Assembly: GCF_017833525.1 (NCBI RefSeq)
Contig: NZ_JAFICD010000005.1
Coordinates: 372,001-436,000, forward strand
DNA length: 64,000 bases
From: Duganella sp. 1411
GTDB lineage: Bacteria; Pseudomonadota; Gammaproteobacteria; Burkholderiales; Burkholderiaceae_D
Direction: 5' to 3'
Shown here: one piece after another, positions 56,451 through 64,000 of the stretch
Numbering within the stretch: position 1 is the stretch's first letter
How the letters are laid out: each line of letters starts with the position of its first letter
The notes under the pieces: model-generated
Told to the model about the DNA's origin: nothing
The model's input: only the letters and a program-made list of their open reading frames with translations
The model's database searches: none
Made by a program: the position numbers and the translations under genes

Positions 56451-56483
56451 CCCTCGCCAGCGCAAGCCGGCGAGGGTTTTTTT
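56451..56483 (+). terminator. Rho-independent terminator of the TonB-dependent receptor
   Basis: CCCTCGCC (56451-56458), a 10-base loop and GGCGAGGG (56469-56476) followed by seven T. It begins 25 bp after the receptor stop codon. A half copy of family B begins 9 bp after it. Confidence 0.92.
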
Positions 56484-56491
56484 GCTTTATA

Positions 56492-56522
56492 ACTCCGGGG
56501 TCAGGTCCACCAATTCTACACG
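56492..56522. repeat. Family B element, solitary left arm B2
   Basis: A single copy of the 31-bp arm (ACTCCGGGGTCAGG...CTACACG), identical to the left arm of B1. No complementary right arm follows before the LysE gene ends at 56553, so this is a half element. It lies between the convergent receptor and LysE genes. Confidence 0.85.
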
Positions 56523-56552
56523 GGCGGGACCGTACACCCGTCGATGCCGGCT

Positions 56553-57173
56553 TCAATGGATGCGGGAGGCAAGTTTCATACTCAGCGCTATCAACGTCAC
56601 GCCGGCAAGCCGGCTCGCGATCACGCTTGCTGAGGATATTTCCTTGAGCCGAACCGCGACGAGATTGCCGATAAACACGAGCGCCGCCTGGTAGACAAGG
56701 CTGAGAGTCGTTACGTGGAGCATCATCACGGGCAAGGTCATCGGGGAAGCATGCGGCTTCAGAAACAAGGGGAAGAAGGCGATGAAAAACAGGATGACCT
56801 TCGGATTCGTTAGGCTGACTGCGAGGGCGCGTCGGAAATATCCTCGCGACGTCAACCGGTCGGCGGACTCGGCCGCGTTACCATCCGCCTTCGTGAATAC
56901 CAGCTTGCCGCCCATCCAGAACAAGTAGGCGGCGCCGAACCATTGAAGGCCTTGGAAGAGCAACGGATTGGCTTGCAGCAGCGCGGCCAACCCGGCGACG
57001 GCAGCGGTCATTAACAGGGCGTCGCCGGCAAGCGTACCCATCACTGCGGCCATTCCCGCCCGGCGGCCATGGCGGGCGGTGGAATCGAGGATGGCGATGG
57101 TGCCGGCCCCAGGTATCGCCTGGAACACCAGGATGGCGGCGACGAAGCTGCGGTAGTTCTGTATATCAAGCAT
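56553..57173 (-). CDS. LysE/RhtB family amino acid exporter
   Basis: An inner-membrane protein of 206 residues with about six helices. The N-terminal FQAIPGAGTIAILDSTARHGRRAGM is the LysE/RhtB signature, with the usual PGP- or PGA-type motif, followed by GTLAGDALLMTAAVAGLAALL and LTNPKVILFFIAFFPLFL. It exports amino acids or homoserine lactone-like metabolites. The divergent Lrp-type gene probably regulates it. Codon choice is less GC-biased than in the flanking genes, and repeats B2 and B3 bracket the pair, both of which suggest acquisition. Confidence 0.93.
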   Translation of the reverse strand: MLDIQNYRSFVAAILVFQAIPGAGTIAILDSTARHGRRAGMAAVMGTLAGDALLMTAAVAGLAALLQANPLLFQGLQWFGAAYLFWMGGKLVFTKADGNAAESADRLTSRGYFRRALAVSLTNPKVILFFIAFFPLFLKPHASPMTLPVMMLHVTTLSLVYQAALVFIGNLVAVRLKEISSASVIASRLAGVTLIALSMKLASRIH

Positions 57174-57206
57174 TTTCCGCCCACTTGGCTAGTCATCGGA
57201 ACTAAA

Positions 57207-57224
57207 TTATCCGGATTGGGATAA
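57207..57224. promoter_or_regulatory. Palindrome between the LysE and Lrp-type genes
   Basis: TTATCC (57207-57212), N6, GGATAA (57219-57224), a perfect inverted repeat in the divergent promoter region, 34 bp from the LysE start. It is a candidate site for the Lrp-type regulator. Confidence 0.4.
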
Positions 57225-57291
57225 CTGATTGACAGTACGAATTTCTCGCCTATGTGATAATTTTCCTTCATTTTTCTTGCGGATACTTGAT

Positions 57292-57765
57292 ATGGGAAGA
57301 AATCAAAATGACGAGCTGGACGCGGCCGGCTGGCGGCTGCTGGATGCATTGCGGGCGGATGCGCGAGCGCCGTTGAAGTCCCTCGCCGCATCGGTGGGGC
57401 TATCGGTGGCGGCCACGGCCGAGCGTCTGAAGCGGCTGCAGGAAGCCGGCGTCGTACGACGTATCTCGGTGGAGGTCGATGAATCCGCCGCAGGCTATCC
57501 GGTCAAGGCGGTGGTCGGGATCACGGCGGCGCAACCGGAGAAGAAACGTCTGTTGGAGAAACTCGGCAAGTCGCCCGAGGTGTTGGAGTGCCATCATGTC
57601 GCCGGCGCGGATTCCTATCTAATGACGGTGGTGGCCGCGAGCATGGCCGACCTGGAGCGCTTCGTCGGCAGCATTAACTGCTACGGTGAAACGCGAACCT
57701 CGATCGTGTTTTCGACGCCCATCGAACGGCGCGGCGTGGTCAAGCCGGGCGCCACCAGTCGCTGA
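57292..57765 (+). CDS. Lrp/AsnC-family transcriptional regulator
   Basis: A protein of 157 residues. The start at 57292 gives MGRNQNDELDAAGWRLLDALRADARAPLKSLAASVGLSVAATAERLKRLQEAG, a typical AsnC helix-turn-helix. The RAM domain follows (VKAVVGITAAQPEKKRLLEKL, VAGADSYLMTVVAASMADLERFV) and probably senses an amino acid. Divergent from the LysE exporter, it is the usual type of activator for such genes (like ArgP/LysG or Lrp with LysE/AzlC). The 3' end is followed after 5 bp by family B copy B3. Confidence 0.93.
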   Translation: MGRNQNDELDAAGWRLLDALRADARAPLKSLAASVGLSVAATAERLKRLQEAGVVRRISVEVDESAAGYPVKAVVGITAAQPEKKRLLEKLGKSPEVLECHHVAGADSYLMTVVAASMADLERFVGSINCYGETRTSIVFSTPIERRGVVKPGATSR

Positions 57766-57770
57766 CGCCA

Positions 57771-57890
57771 GATCCGGGGTCAGGTCCACCAATCAATGCT
57801 ACACGGGCTGGGCTGTAGGCTCGCCGATCGGCTGGTGATTCAGCGCTTGCGGCAGAGCTCGTGTAGAAATGGTGGACCTGACCCCGGAGT
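57771..57890. repeat. Family B inverted-repeat element, copy B3
   Basis: A 120-bp element. Its right arm (CGTGTAGAAATGG to CCCCGGAGT, ending 57890) matches B1 closely. The left arm has two changed bases at the tip and a short insertion. The centre (GGCTGGGCTGTAGG...) is unrelated to that of B1. It fills the gap between the convergent Lrp and M2 peptidase genes and abuts the TAA stop of the latter. Confidence 0.88.
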
Positions 57891-59717
57891 TTATTTCTGG
57901 GCGGCGGCGAAGGCGGCGTTCTGCTGGTCCAGCCACGTTTTCAGCGGCGCGAAATACTCCAGCAGCGCGTTGCCGTCGATCTTGTCCTCGCCCGAGATCG
58001 CCTTCAGCGCTTCCGGCCATGGCTTGCTCGCGCCCATCGCCAGCATCTGCTGCAGCTTGGCGCCGGCCTTGGCGTTGTCGTACACCGAACAGCGGTTCAG
58101 CGGCCCCGTGTAGCCGGCCTCGCGGCACAGCGCGCGGTGGAACTGGAACTGCAGCATGTCGGCCAGGAAGTAGCGCGCGTACGGCACGTCCGCCGCCACG
58201 TGGTACTTGGCGCCGGCGTCGAAGCCGCCGTTGGCGATCGCCGCCGGACGCTTCATGCCCATGTACTGCTCGCGCAACTGCCACCAGGCCTTGTCGTAGT
58301 CCTCCGGCTTGGTCTTGCCGGCGTAGACGTCCCAGCGCCATTTGTCCACCGAGTACGCGAACGGCAGGATCGCGACCTTCGACAGCGCGCGCTTGAGCAG
58401 GTCGCCGATGTCGGCGTCGGCTTCCGGCGTCTGCTCCATCAACCCGACCTTCTTCAGATAATCCGGTGTGATCGACAGCGCGACGGTGTCGCCGATCGCT
58501 TCGTGGAAGCCGTCGTTGGCGCCGTTGCGGAACAGGAAGGGCTGCTTGTTATAAGCCAGGAAGTAGTACACGTGACCCAACTCGTGGTGGATCACCGTGA
58601 AGTCCTCGGCCGTCGGCGTGATGCACATCTTGATGCGCACGTCGTCCTTTTCGTCCAGCGGCCAGGCGGAGGCGTGGCAGACGACGTCGCGGTCGCGCGG
58701 CTTGGTCAGCAACGAGCGCTCCCAGAACGTGGCCGGCAGCTTCTGCATGCCCAGCGAGGTGTAGAAACGCTCGGCGTATTGCGTCATCTGTTTGGCGTCG
58801 GTCTTGCGCGCTTCCAGCACCTTGGTCAGGTCGTAGCTGCTGGCGCCCTTGGCCGGCTTGAGGATCGGGTACAGGTTGTCCCAGCTTTGCGCCCACATGT
58901 TACCGAACAGGTGGGACGGAATCGGGCCGGTCAGCGGCACCACGTCCGGGCCGTAGGTTTCGCGCAGCTTGTAGCGGGTGTAGGTGTGCAGCGATTCGTA
59001 CAGCGGCTTGACCTGCTGCCACAGGCGCTCCATTTCGGCGGCGAAGGCCTCCGGTGGCATGTCGTATTGCGCGCGCCACATGGCGCCGGTGTCGACAAAG
59101 CCCATCTGCTTGGCGCCCTTGTTCGACAGCGCGACATATTCGGTGTACTTGTTCTTGTACGACGGCGATTGCGCGTGCCAGCCCAGCCACATTTCCTTGA
59201 GCTTGGGTTCTTCGCGGCTGTTGGCCAGGACCTTTTCCATTTCGCCCAGCGCCATGCAGGCGTCGGCGGTGCCGTCGTCCTTCTTGACGCAGTATTTGGC
59301 TTTGCCATAGGCGCCGTTCATCGCCGCCTGCAGCTGGGCGTATTGTTCGCGCTCCTTGGGATCTGCGAAGACCAGCGTTTGCTGCAGCAGCATCAGCTTG
59401 CGCGCCGATTCCGCCGGCAGTTTCAGGCCGTTGAAACGGCGCGCGCCGATCGCCGCCTCGCCGGACGCCGTCAGATAGCGTTCGGCGAAGTAGGAGGTGA
59501 TCGCCTCGGTGTCGTCGGTGATGAAGTTGGAACCGACCCAGGCGCCCCGCGCCTGTTCGTTGTTCAGTTTATTGAGGCGTTCCTCGGTGTCGGTCAAAAA
59601 GCGTTCCGCTTCGGCGACGGTCGGTTTTTTTGCGGGGGCGGCCAGCGCGGTAGCGCCGACGGCTGTCATGGCGGTCGCCGCCAGCAGCGTGCTGATAATT
59701 TTTGGTGTCAAGTGCAT
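57891..59717 (-). CDS. M2-family peptidyl-dipeptidase (ACE-like metallopeptidase)
   Basis: A secreted zinc peptidase of 608 residues. Signal peptide: TLLAATAMTAVGATALAAP. The zinc site is H378-E-L-G-H382 in IHHELGHVYYFLAY, with third ligand E406 in NDGFHEAIGDT. This spacing is that of the angiotensin-converting enzyme family, which removes C-terminal dipeptides. Many bacterial M2 enzymes are periplasmic. The stop TAA joins repeat B3. No functional link to the sugar genes is apparent. Confidence 0.94.
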   Translation of the reverse strand: MHLTPKIISTLLAATAMTAVGATALAAPAKKPTVAEAERFLTDTEERLNKLNNEQARGAWVGSNFITDDTEAITSYFAERYLTASGEAAIGARRFNGLKLPAESARKLMLLQQTLVFADPKEREQYAQLQAAMNGAYGKAKYCVKKDDGTADACMALGEMEKVLANSREEPKLKEMWLGWHAQSPSYKNKYTEYVALSNKGAKQMGFVDTGAMWRAQYDMPPEAFAAEMERLWQQVKPLYESLHTYTRYKLRETYGPDVVPLTGPIPSHLFGNMWAQSWDNLYPILKPAKGASSYDLTKVLEARKTDAKQMTQYAERFYTSLGMQKLPATFWERSLLTKPRDRDVVCHASAWPLDEKDDVRIKMCITPTAEDFTVIHHELGHVYYFLAYNKQPFLFRNGANDGFHEAIGDTVALSITPDYLKKVGLMEQTPEADADIGDLLKRALSKVAILPFAYSVDKWRWDVYAGKTKPEDYDKAWWQLREQYMGMKRPAAIANGGFDAGAKYHVAADVPYARYFLADMLQFQFHRALCREAGYTGPLNRCSVYDNAKAGAKLQQMLAMGASKPWPEALKAISGEDKIDGNALLEYFAPLKTWLDQQNAAFAAAQK

Positions 59718-59733
59718 CTCCCTGGGTAATCGT

Positions 59734-59781
59734 ATTGGCCATCGAACCGGTTGACGCTTTGCTTACCGATCCATGGCCAAT
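59734..59781. other. Inverted repeat between the M2 peptidase and GH31 genes
   Basis: ATTGGCCAT (59734-59742) and ATGGCCAAT (59773-59781), separated by 30 bp, with partial pairing beyond the arms. The gap between the two minus-strand genes is 76 bp. It could be a regulatory site for the peptidase promoter or a structured terminator of the glucosidase; no T-tract is present. Confidence 0.35.
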
Positions 59782-59793
59782 AATCATACACGC

Positions 59794-62256
59794 TTACAGG
59801 GCGATGTTGACGGTTCGGGCGGGCAGGGCGCTGGGCGGCAGCACCAGCGTCAGTAGCTTGGAACCGGCGTCCCACGAGAAGGCCGCCACCGTGCCGTCGA
59901 CCCGCACCGACGCCGGTTTCGAGCTCACGTTATGCACCGTCAGGTCGATGCTGCGCTCGGGACGGCGGTAGTTGTCGCCGATGGCCGAGTCGATGTTGAT
60001 CGACAGGCCGCGCCGATACACCTTGCTGGTGAAGGTCAGCAGCTCGTATTGGCCACGCTCGAACGCTTGCGCGGTCAGGCCGTCGTCGTCATACAGCTTG
60101 CCGGTGGCGGTCTTGACGGAGGAGTCGTGGTAGTAGTGCAGCTCGATGTTCCTGGTGCTGTAGTCGCGCGTGGTCTGCACCACGCGCGTCATCGGAATGA
60201 AGGCGCCGGCGCGCACGTAGACCGGCACGTGGTCGGCGCTGAGCTTCACCGATTTGGTCGCGCCGCCGGCCTGCCGCTCGCCGGAGTAGAAGTCGAACCA
60301 AGCGCTGGTAGCCGGGAAGTAGACGTCGGCCTTGGTGGCGCCGGCCGTCAGCACCGGCGTGACCAGGAAGTCCTTGCCCCACAGGTAGGTCGACGACATC
60401 GCCCGCACCTTGGCGTTGCCCGGTTCTTCGTACAGCATGGGGCGCATCAGCGGCAGCCCTTTCTGGTTGTTGTCGAAGGCGAGCGTGTAGTTATATGGCA
60501 GCAGGCGGTAGCGCATGCGGATGGCGTCGCGCGCCAGCGCCTTGGTCTTGTCTTCGCGGTAGACCGGTTCCGACGGTACTTCCTCCTGCGCGTGCGGGCG
60601 GAACACCGGCTGGAACACGCCGTACTGCAGCCAGCGCGCATACAGCTCGTTGTCCAGCACCGGGTTGGCGAAGCCGCCCAGGTCCGAGTGCATGTAGCCG
60701 GCGCCCTGCATCCCCATTTGCAGCGAGATCTCCGGCTGCGATTGCAGTCCCGCCCAGCTGCGATCGACGTCGCCGGACCACGGGATGATGCCGTAGCGCT
60801 GCGTGCCGGAGTAACCGGCGCGCATCAGGATGAACGGGCGCTCGGTGGGGAAGTCCTGCTGGTAGCCCTCGGCCACCAGCTTGGCCCATTGGTGGCCGTA
60901 GATGTTGTGGACGTCGTCGGCGCCGCCGGTGGCGTGGCGCATTTCGGTCGGGTGCAGTTCCGGCTCGCCCAGGTCGCCCCAGACGCCGGCCACGCCCTGC
61001 TGGTGCAGGCCTTTGTAGATATTCCACAGCCAGTCCTTGCCGGGCTGGCCGAAGATGTCGATCAGGCCCGTGTGGCCGAAGAAGAAGTCGTAGGCCAGCG
61101 GCTTGCCGTTGGCGTCGGTGCCGAGGATCTTCTTGTCGACCGCCTCCTTCCAGCGGCTGGAGGTGTCGACGACGAACGGCTCGCTGATCACCACCGTCTG
61201 TACGCCTTTTTGCTTGAAATCGGAGATCATGCCGATCGGGTTGGGGAAGTTGTCCGCGTCCCAGGCCAGGTTGCCCATGGTGCCCTTGACCTCCTTGCCG
61301 AACCAGTACAGATCGAAGACGATGGCGTCGAGCGGGATGTCGTCGGCGATGAACTTGTCGACCACCGCGCCCGCTTCCGCCTCGCTGTGGTAGCCGAAGC
61401 GCATCGCGAAGTTACCGAAGGCCCAGCGCGGCGGCATCGGCTGCTTGCCGGTCAGGTAGGTGTAGTTGTCGATCACGTCCTCCCATTTGTCGCCGGCGAC
61501 GATCTGGTAGGTCTTGCGCCCGCCGATGGTTTCCCAGCGCAGGCTGTTGTCCTTCTTGCTGTCGAAGTCCAGGTAGCCGGTGCGGGCGTTGTCGAAATGG
61601 AGCGCGTACATCTTCGACGACAGCGCGATCGGCATGCCGTAATTGAGCTGCTTCGACGTCGCGCCGTAGCCGTAGTCCGCCTTGTTATACAGTGTGAAGC
61701 GGTTGCCGCGGCGGTTCATGCCGACCGCGCGCGCGCCGGCGCCGTACAGCGCCTCGTCCTTGTCGAGCGCGAATTCGATCGCCTCCAGCACGCGCGGCCG
61801 GCCTTTGTTAATGTCCTTGCTGCCGGTCGCGACGTCGTCGGTGACGTGCATGTAGCCTTTTTTTTCCGCGACCAGCTGCTTGCCCTTGTAGGCGTACGAG
61901 ATCTGGAACGGCGACTTGGTGACAGTGACCACCAGGCCCAGGGTGGCGTATTCGATCTTGTTGGCCTTGTCGGAGAACGTGGTGGTCACGGCGGCCGGCG
62001 CCAGCACCACCGCGTGCGAATCCGGATCGGCCTTTTCGCCGTCCGGCACGAAGGTGGTTTCGATGATGCTGCGGGTGTAGGGCTTGATCAGATAGACGCC
62101 GTCGCTGGTGCGCACCTCCAGGTAGCCGCCGTGCAGCGTGGCGCTGGCGAAGATGCGGCCGGCGTTTTGCGCCAGCGCGGCAGGGGCCAAGCCGGCAAAC
62201 AGCGAGAACAGTGCGATTGGCAGAACGGCAAGTTTTACAATGGGATTGCTTGTCAT
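59794..62256 (-). CDS. GH31 alpha-glucosidase/alpha-xylosidase
   Basis: A secreted or periplasmic glycosidase of 820 residues (signal peptide LAVLPIALFSLFAGLAPAALAQ). The domain order is that of GH31: N-terminal beta-sandwich, TIM barrel with nucleophile D428 in AGVWGDLGEPELHP and acid D496 in IPWSGDVDRSW, then a proximal domain and a DUF5110-type end (YVRAGAFIPMTR, YYHDSSVKTATGKLYDDDG). It splits alpha-linked glucose or xylose from oligosaccharides. A divergent MFS sugar carrier starts 172 bp away. It belongs with the TonB receptor in an uptake-and-cleavage pathway for alpha-glucans. Confidence 0.94.
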   Translation of the reverse strand: MTSNPIVKLAVLPIALFSLFAGLAPAALAQNAGRIFASATLHGGYLEVRTSDGVYLIKPYTRSIIETTFVPDGEKADPDSHAVVLAPAAVTTTFSDKANKIEYATLGLVVTVTKSPFQISYAYKGKQLVAEKKGYMHVTDDVATGSKDINKGRPRVLEAIEFALDKDEALYGAGARAVGMNRRGNRFTLYNKADYGYGATSKQLNYGMPIALSSKMYALHFDNARTGYLDFDSKKDNSLRWETIGGRKTYQIVAGDKWEDVIDNYTYLTGKQPMPPRWAFGNFAMRFGYHSEAEAGAVVDKFIADDIPLDAIVFDLYWFGKEVKGTMGNLAWDADNFPNPIGMISDFKQKGVQTVVISEPFVVDTSSRWKEAVDKKILGTDANGKPLAYDFFFGHTGLIDIFGQPGKDWLWNIYKGLHQQGVAGVWGDLGEPELHPTEMRHATGGADDVHNIYGHQWAKLVAEGYQQDFPTERPFILMRAGYSGTQRYGIIPWSGDVDRSWAGLQSQPEISLQMGMQGAGYMHSDLGGFANPVLDNELYARWLQYGVFQPVFRPHAQEEVPSEPVYREDKTKALARDAIRMRYRLLPYNYTLAFDNNQKGLPLMRPMLYEEPGNAKVRAMSSTYLWGKDFLVTPVLTAGATKADVYFPATSAWFDFYSGERQAGGATKSVKLSADHVPVYVRAGAFIPMTRVVQTTRDYSTRNIELHYYHDSSVKTATGKLYDDDGLTAQAFERGQYELLTFTSKVYRRGLSINIDSAIGDNYRRPERSIDLTVHNVSSKPASVRVDGTVAAFSWDAGSKLLTLVLPPSALPARTVNIAL

Positions 62257-62368
62257 GTCGGGTAGAAGTCTCGTTGGTGTGATGTATTCTGTTGTTTGGC
62301 TACATTTGACGACAAAATTTGGTCCAAGATGCGCCGTTTGGCGTTATTTTACCTTGGTATCCTTTCAA

Positions 62369-62397
62369 TTGACACACCCGGGGTGCCGTGTTATTTT
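62369..62397 (+). promoter_or_regulatory. Promoter of the MFS sugar transporter with a palindrome in its spacer
   Basis: A -35 TTGACA (62369-62374), exact 17-bp spacer and -10 TATTTT (62392-62397). The spacer holds CACCCGGGGTG, a perfect 11-bp palindrome (62375-62385), a possible repressor site. The start codon is 32 bp downstream. Confidence 0.6.
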
Positions 62398-62428
62398 GCT
62401 ACAAATTTCAATAATCGGGACGCGTCGC

Positions 62429-63754
62429 ATGAAATCTTCCAGCAGCAAGCCCATACTGTCGTTCTGGCAGCTATGGAATATGAGCTTTGGCTTTTTCGGT
62501 ATCCAGTTCGGCTTCGCGCTGCAGAATGCTAACACCAGCCGGATTTTCTCCACGCTGGGCGCCAATCCCGACGATCTGTCCCTGTATTGGCTGGCGGCGC
62601 CGGTCACCGGCCTGCTGGTGCAGCCGATCATCGGCTACCTGAGCGACAACACCTGGCACCCGCAATGGGGCCGCCGCCGTCCGTTCTTCTTCGTCGGCGC
62701 CTTGCTGGCGTCCCTGGCGCTGTTCCTGATGCCGAATTCCTCGGCGCTGTGGATGGCGGTGGTCGTGCTGTGGATGCTCGACGCGGCGATCAACGTCTCG
62801 ATGGAGCCGTTCCGCGCCTTCGTCGGCGACAAGCTCGGACCGTCGCAGCAGACCGCCGGCTTCGCGATGCAAACCTTCTTCATCGGCTGGGGCGCGGTGA
62901 TCGCCTCGCTGCTGCCGACCATCTTCGCCGACTATCTGGGCGTGAGCAATGTGCCGGTCAACGGCGCCATTCCCGACACCGTGCGCTATTCGTTCTACGC
63001 CGGCGGCGCGATCTATATGTGCGCCGTGATGTGGACCGTGCTGACGGCGAAGGAGCTGCCGCCCAGCGATCTGGAAGCGTTCCGCGCCGAGCAGCAGCGC
63101 AACAAGGGCCTGGGCCACGCGCTGGCGGAGATCTTCAGCGGCTTTGGCAAGATGCCCAAGACGATGGTGCAGCTGGCGGCGGTGCAGTTCTTCACCTGGA
63201 TCGGCCTGTTCGCGATGTGGATCTACACCACCAACGCCATCGGCGAAAGCGTCTACGGCACCACCGACGCGCAGTCGGCCGCCTTCCAGCAGGCCGGCAA
63301 CCACGTCGGCGTCATGTTCGCCGTCTACAGCGGCGTGGCCGCGCTGGCGGCCTTCATCCTGCCGGTCGTCGCGCGCCACACCAGCCGCAAGTTCGTCCAC
63401 ATGACCTGCCTGGCCATCGGCGGCGTGAGCCTGATCAGCCTTTTCGCCATCCAGGATCCGACCATGGCGTTCGTGCCGATGATCGGCGTGGGCATCGCCT
63501 GGGCCAGCATTTTGACCATGCCTTACGCGATCCTGGCCGGCGCGCTGCCGGCCAACCGCATGGGCTACTACATGGGCGTGTTTAACTTCTTCATCGTGAT
63601 TCCGCAGATCGTCAGCGGCGCGCTGCTCGGGTTTATGACCAAGCATGTGTTCTTCGGCCACGCCGTCAAGACGCTGATGCTGGGCGGCGTGTGCATGCTG
63701 GTGGCGGCGGTTCTGACCATGGTCGTCCAGGATAACGCGGACTCCGGGGGCTGA
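62429..63754 (+). CDS. MFS sugar transporter (SLC45/GPH-like, probable maltose or maltodextrin carrier)
   Basis: An inner-membrane carrier of 441 residues with about 12 helices. The N-terminus (LSFWQLWNMSFGFFGIQFGFALQNANTSRIF) and GYLSDNTWHPQWGRRRPFF are typical of the sucrose/maltose-type MFS carriers found beside TonB receptors in Xanthomonas and Caulobacter. The RxGRRRPF loop is diagnostic. Start chosen at 62429 because upstream codons have no family homology. It faces a GH31 glucosidase, and phosphoglucomutase follows 148 bp downstream on the same strand. Confidence 0.93.
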   Translation: MKSSSSKPILSFWQLWNMSFGFFGIQFGFALQNANTSRIFSTLGANPDDLSLYWLAAPVTGLLVQPIIGYLSDNTWHPQWGRRRPFFFVGALLASLALFLMPNSSALWMAVVVLWMLDAAINVSMEPFRAFVGDKLGPSQQTAGFAMQTFFIGWGAVIASLLPTIFADYLGVSNVPVNGAIPDTVRYSFYAGGAIYMCAVMWTVLTAKELPPSDLEAFRAEQQRNKGLGHALAEIFSGFGKMPKTMVQLAAVQFFTWIGLFAMWIYTTNAIGESVYGTTDAQSAAFQQAGNHVGVMFAVYSGVAALAAFILPVVARHTSRKFVHMTCLAIGGVSLISLFAIQDPTMAFVPMIGVGIAWASILTMPYAILAGALPANRMGYYMGVFNFFIVIPQIVSGALLGFMTKHVFFGHAVKTLMLGGVCMLVAAVLTMVVQDNADSGG

Positions 63755-63902
63755 TGCTGTAATATTGTTCCCGAGACAAGTATGTTGTGCGACGCGATTT
63801 GGCCGGAACAGGTACAACCGTCGCAGCGCTGACACGCGGCGTCACGTCATAGGCACGCCGCGCTTGTCACCCATTTGTCATTCTTATCCACGCGGAGCGA
63901 AC

Positions 63903-64000
63903 ATGAGTATTCAGACAGTCACCACCACACCTTTCCCAGGCCAGCGGCCGGGGACTTCCGGCCTGCGCAAAAAGGTCACGGTCTTCCAGCAGCCTTCCTA
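63903..64000 (+). CDS. pgm: Phosphoglucomutase, N-terminal fragment (cut by window end)
   Basis: The first 32 codons give MSIQTVTTTPFPGQRPGTSG then LRKKVTVFQQPS, the start of alpha-D-glucose phosphate-specific phosphoglucomutase (PGM/PMM superfamily). The RPGTSGLRKKV segment is the conserved phosphate-loop region near the N-terminus. It interconverts glucose 1-phosphate and glucose 6-phosphate. Its place after the sugar carrier fits entry of imported glucan sugars into central metabolism. The ATG is preceded by a GGAGCG site. Confidence 0.88.
   Translation, partial: MSIQTVTTTPFPGQRPGTSGLRKKVTVFQQPS

Noticed and set aside
53658..56465. A 935-codon minus-strand frame covering the TonB receptor
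   Set aside because: The receptor on the plus strand has a signal peptide, plug motif and aromatic C-terminus; the antisense frame has no family features.

Overview
The window is high-GC DNA with dense coding on both strands. It reads as the chromosome of a soil or plant-associated betaproteobacterium, most likely Oxalobacteraceae (the Massilia/Duganella/Janthinobacterium group). That placement is an inference from gene content: a PHA phasin, a bacteriophytochrome with heme oxygenase, many two-component and c-di-GMP genes, a TonB-dependent glycan receptor, and an M2 peptidase. No RNA genes, CRISPR arrays, phage or intact insertion sequences were seen.

Layout. 1-2.5 kb: the end of a GH18 chitinase, a cupin/JmjC-like oxygenase, a YoaK-type membrane protein and a GNAT. 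2.6-7.6 kb: a red-light module with a bacteriophytochrome kinase, its small response regulator, a REC-kinase-REC hybrid, and a heme oxygenase that can supply biliverdin. 7.7-14 kb: a LivK-type binding protein, a large Ala/Gln-rich protein of unknown role, a DUF883-like protein and a large-subunit catalase. 14.2-25.7 kb: two complete tripartite efflux systems back to back. One is MFS/EmrB type (+). The other is RND type (-), with its own TetR gene at the front of the operon and a GyrI-like ligand-binding gene at the end. 26-31.8 kb: a REC-histidine kinase, an OhrR-like regulator with a 2OG-Fe dioxygenase, and an HD-GYP regulator with a CHASE histidine kinase. 31.9-36.9 kb: a sugar isomerase/PhyH pair divergent from a LysR gene, an M29-like enzyme, and two small unknown or lipoprotein genes. 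36.9-49.8 kb: a TPR-GGDEF protein, an MdlAB-like ABC pair, a phasin, a cytosine-deaminase-like enzyme, two GNATs, an MCP and a GGDEF-EAL protein with a ruined EAL site. 49.8-64 kb: a probable alpha-glucan utilisation locus made of a secreted glycosidase-esterase fusion, a TonB-dependent receptor, a GH31 glucosidase, an MFS sugar carrier and the start of phosphoglucomutase. It is interrupted by a LysE/Lrp pair and an M2 dipeptidase.

The most unusual signal lies outside the genes. Two families of long inverted-repeat elements recur: family A (about 94 bp, five copies) and family B (about 105-120 bp with 31-bp arms, two full copies and one half copy). Six of the eight copies sit between convergent genes. 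Every convergent gap in the window larger than 20 bp holds one, and no divergent promoter region does. Three family A copies supply the TAG stop codon of the upstream gene. Several promoter regions also carry good palindromes that look like local operators (efflux, TetR, LysR, OhrR, Lrp and glycan genes).
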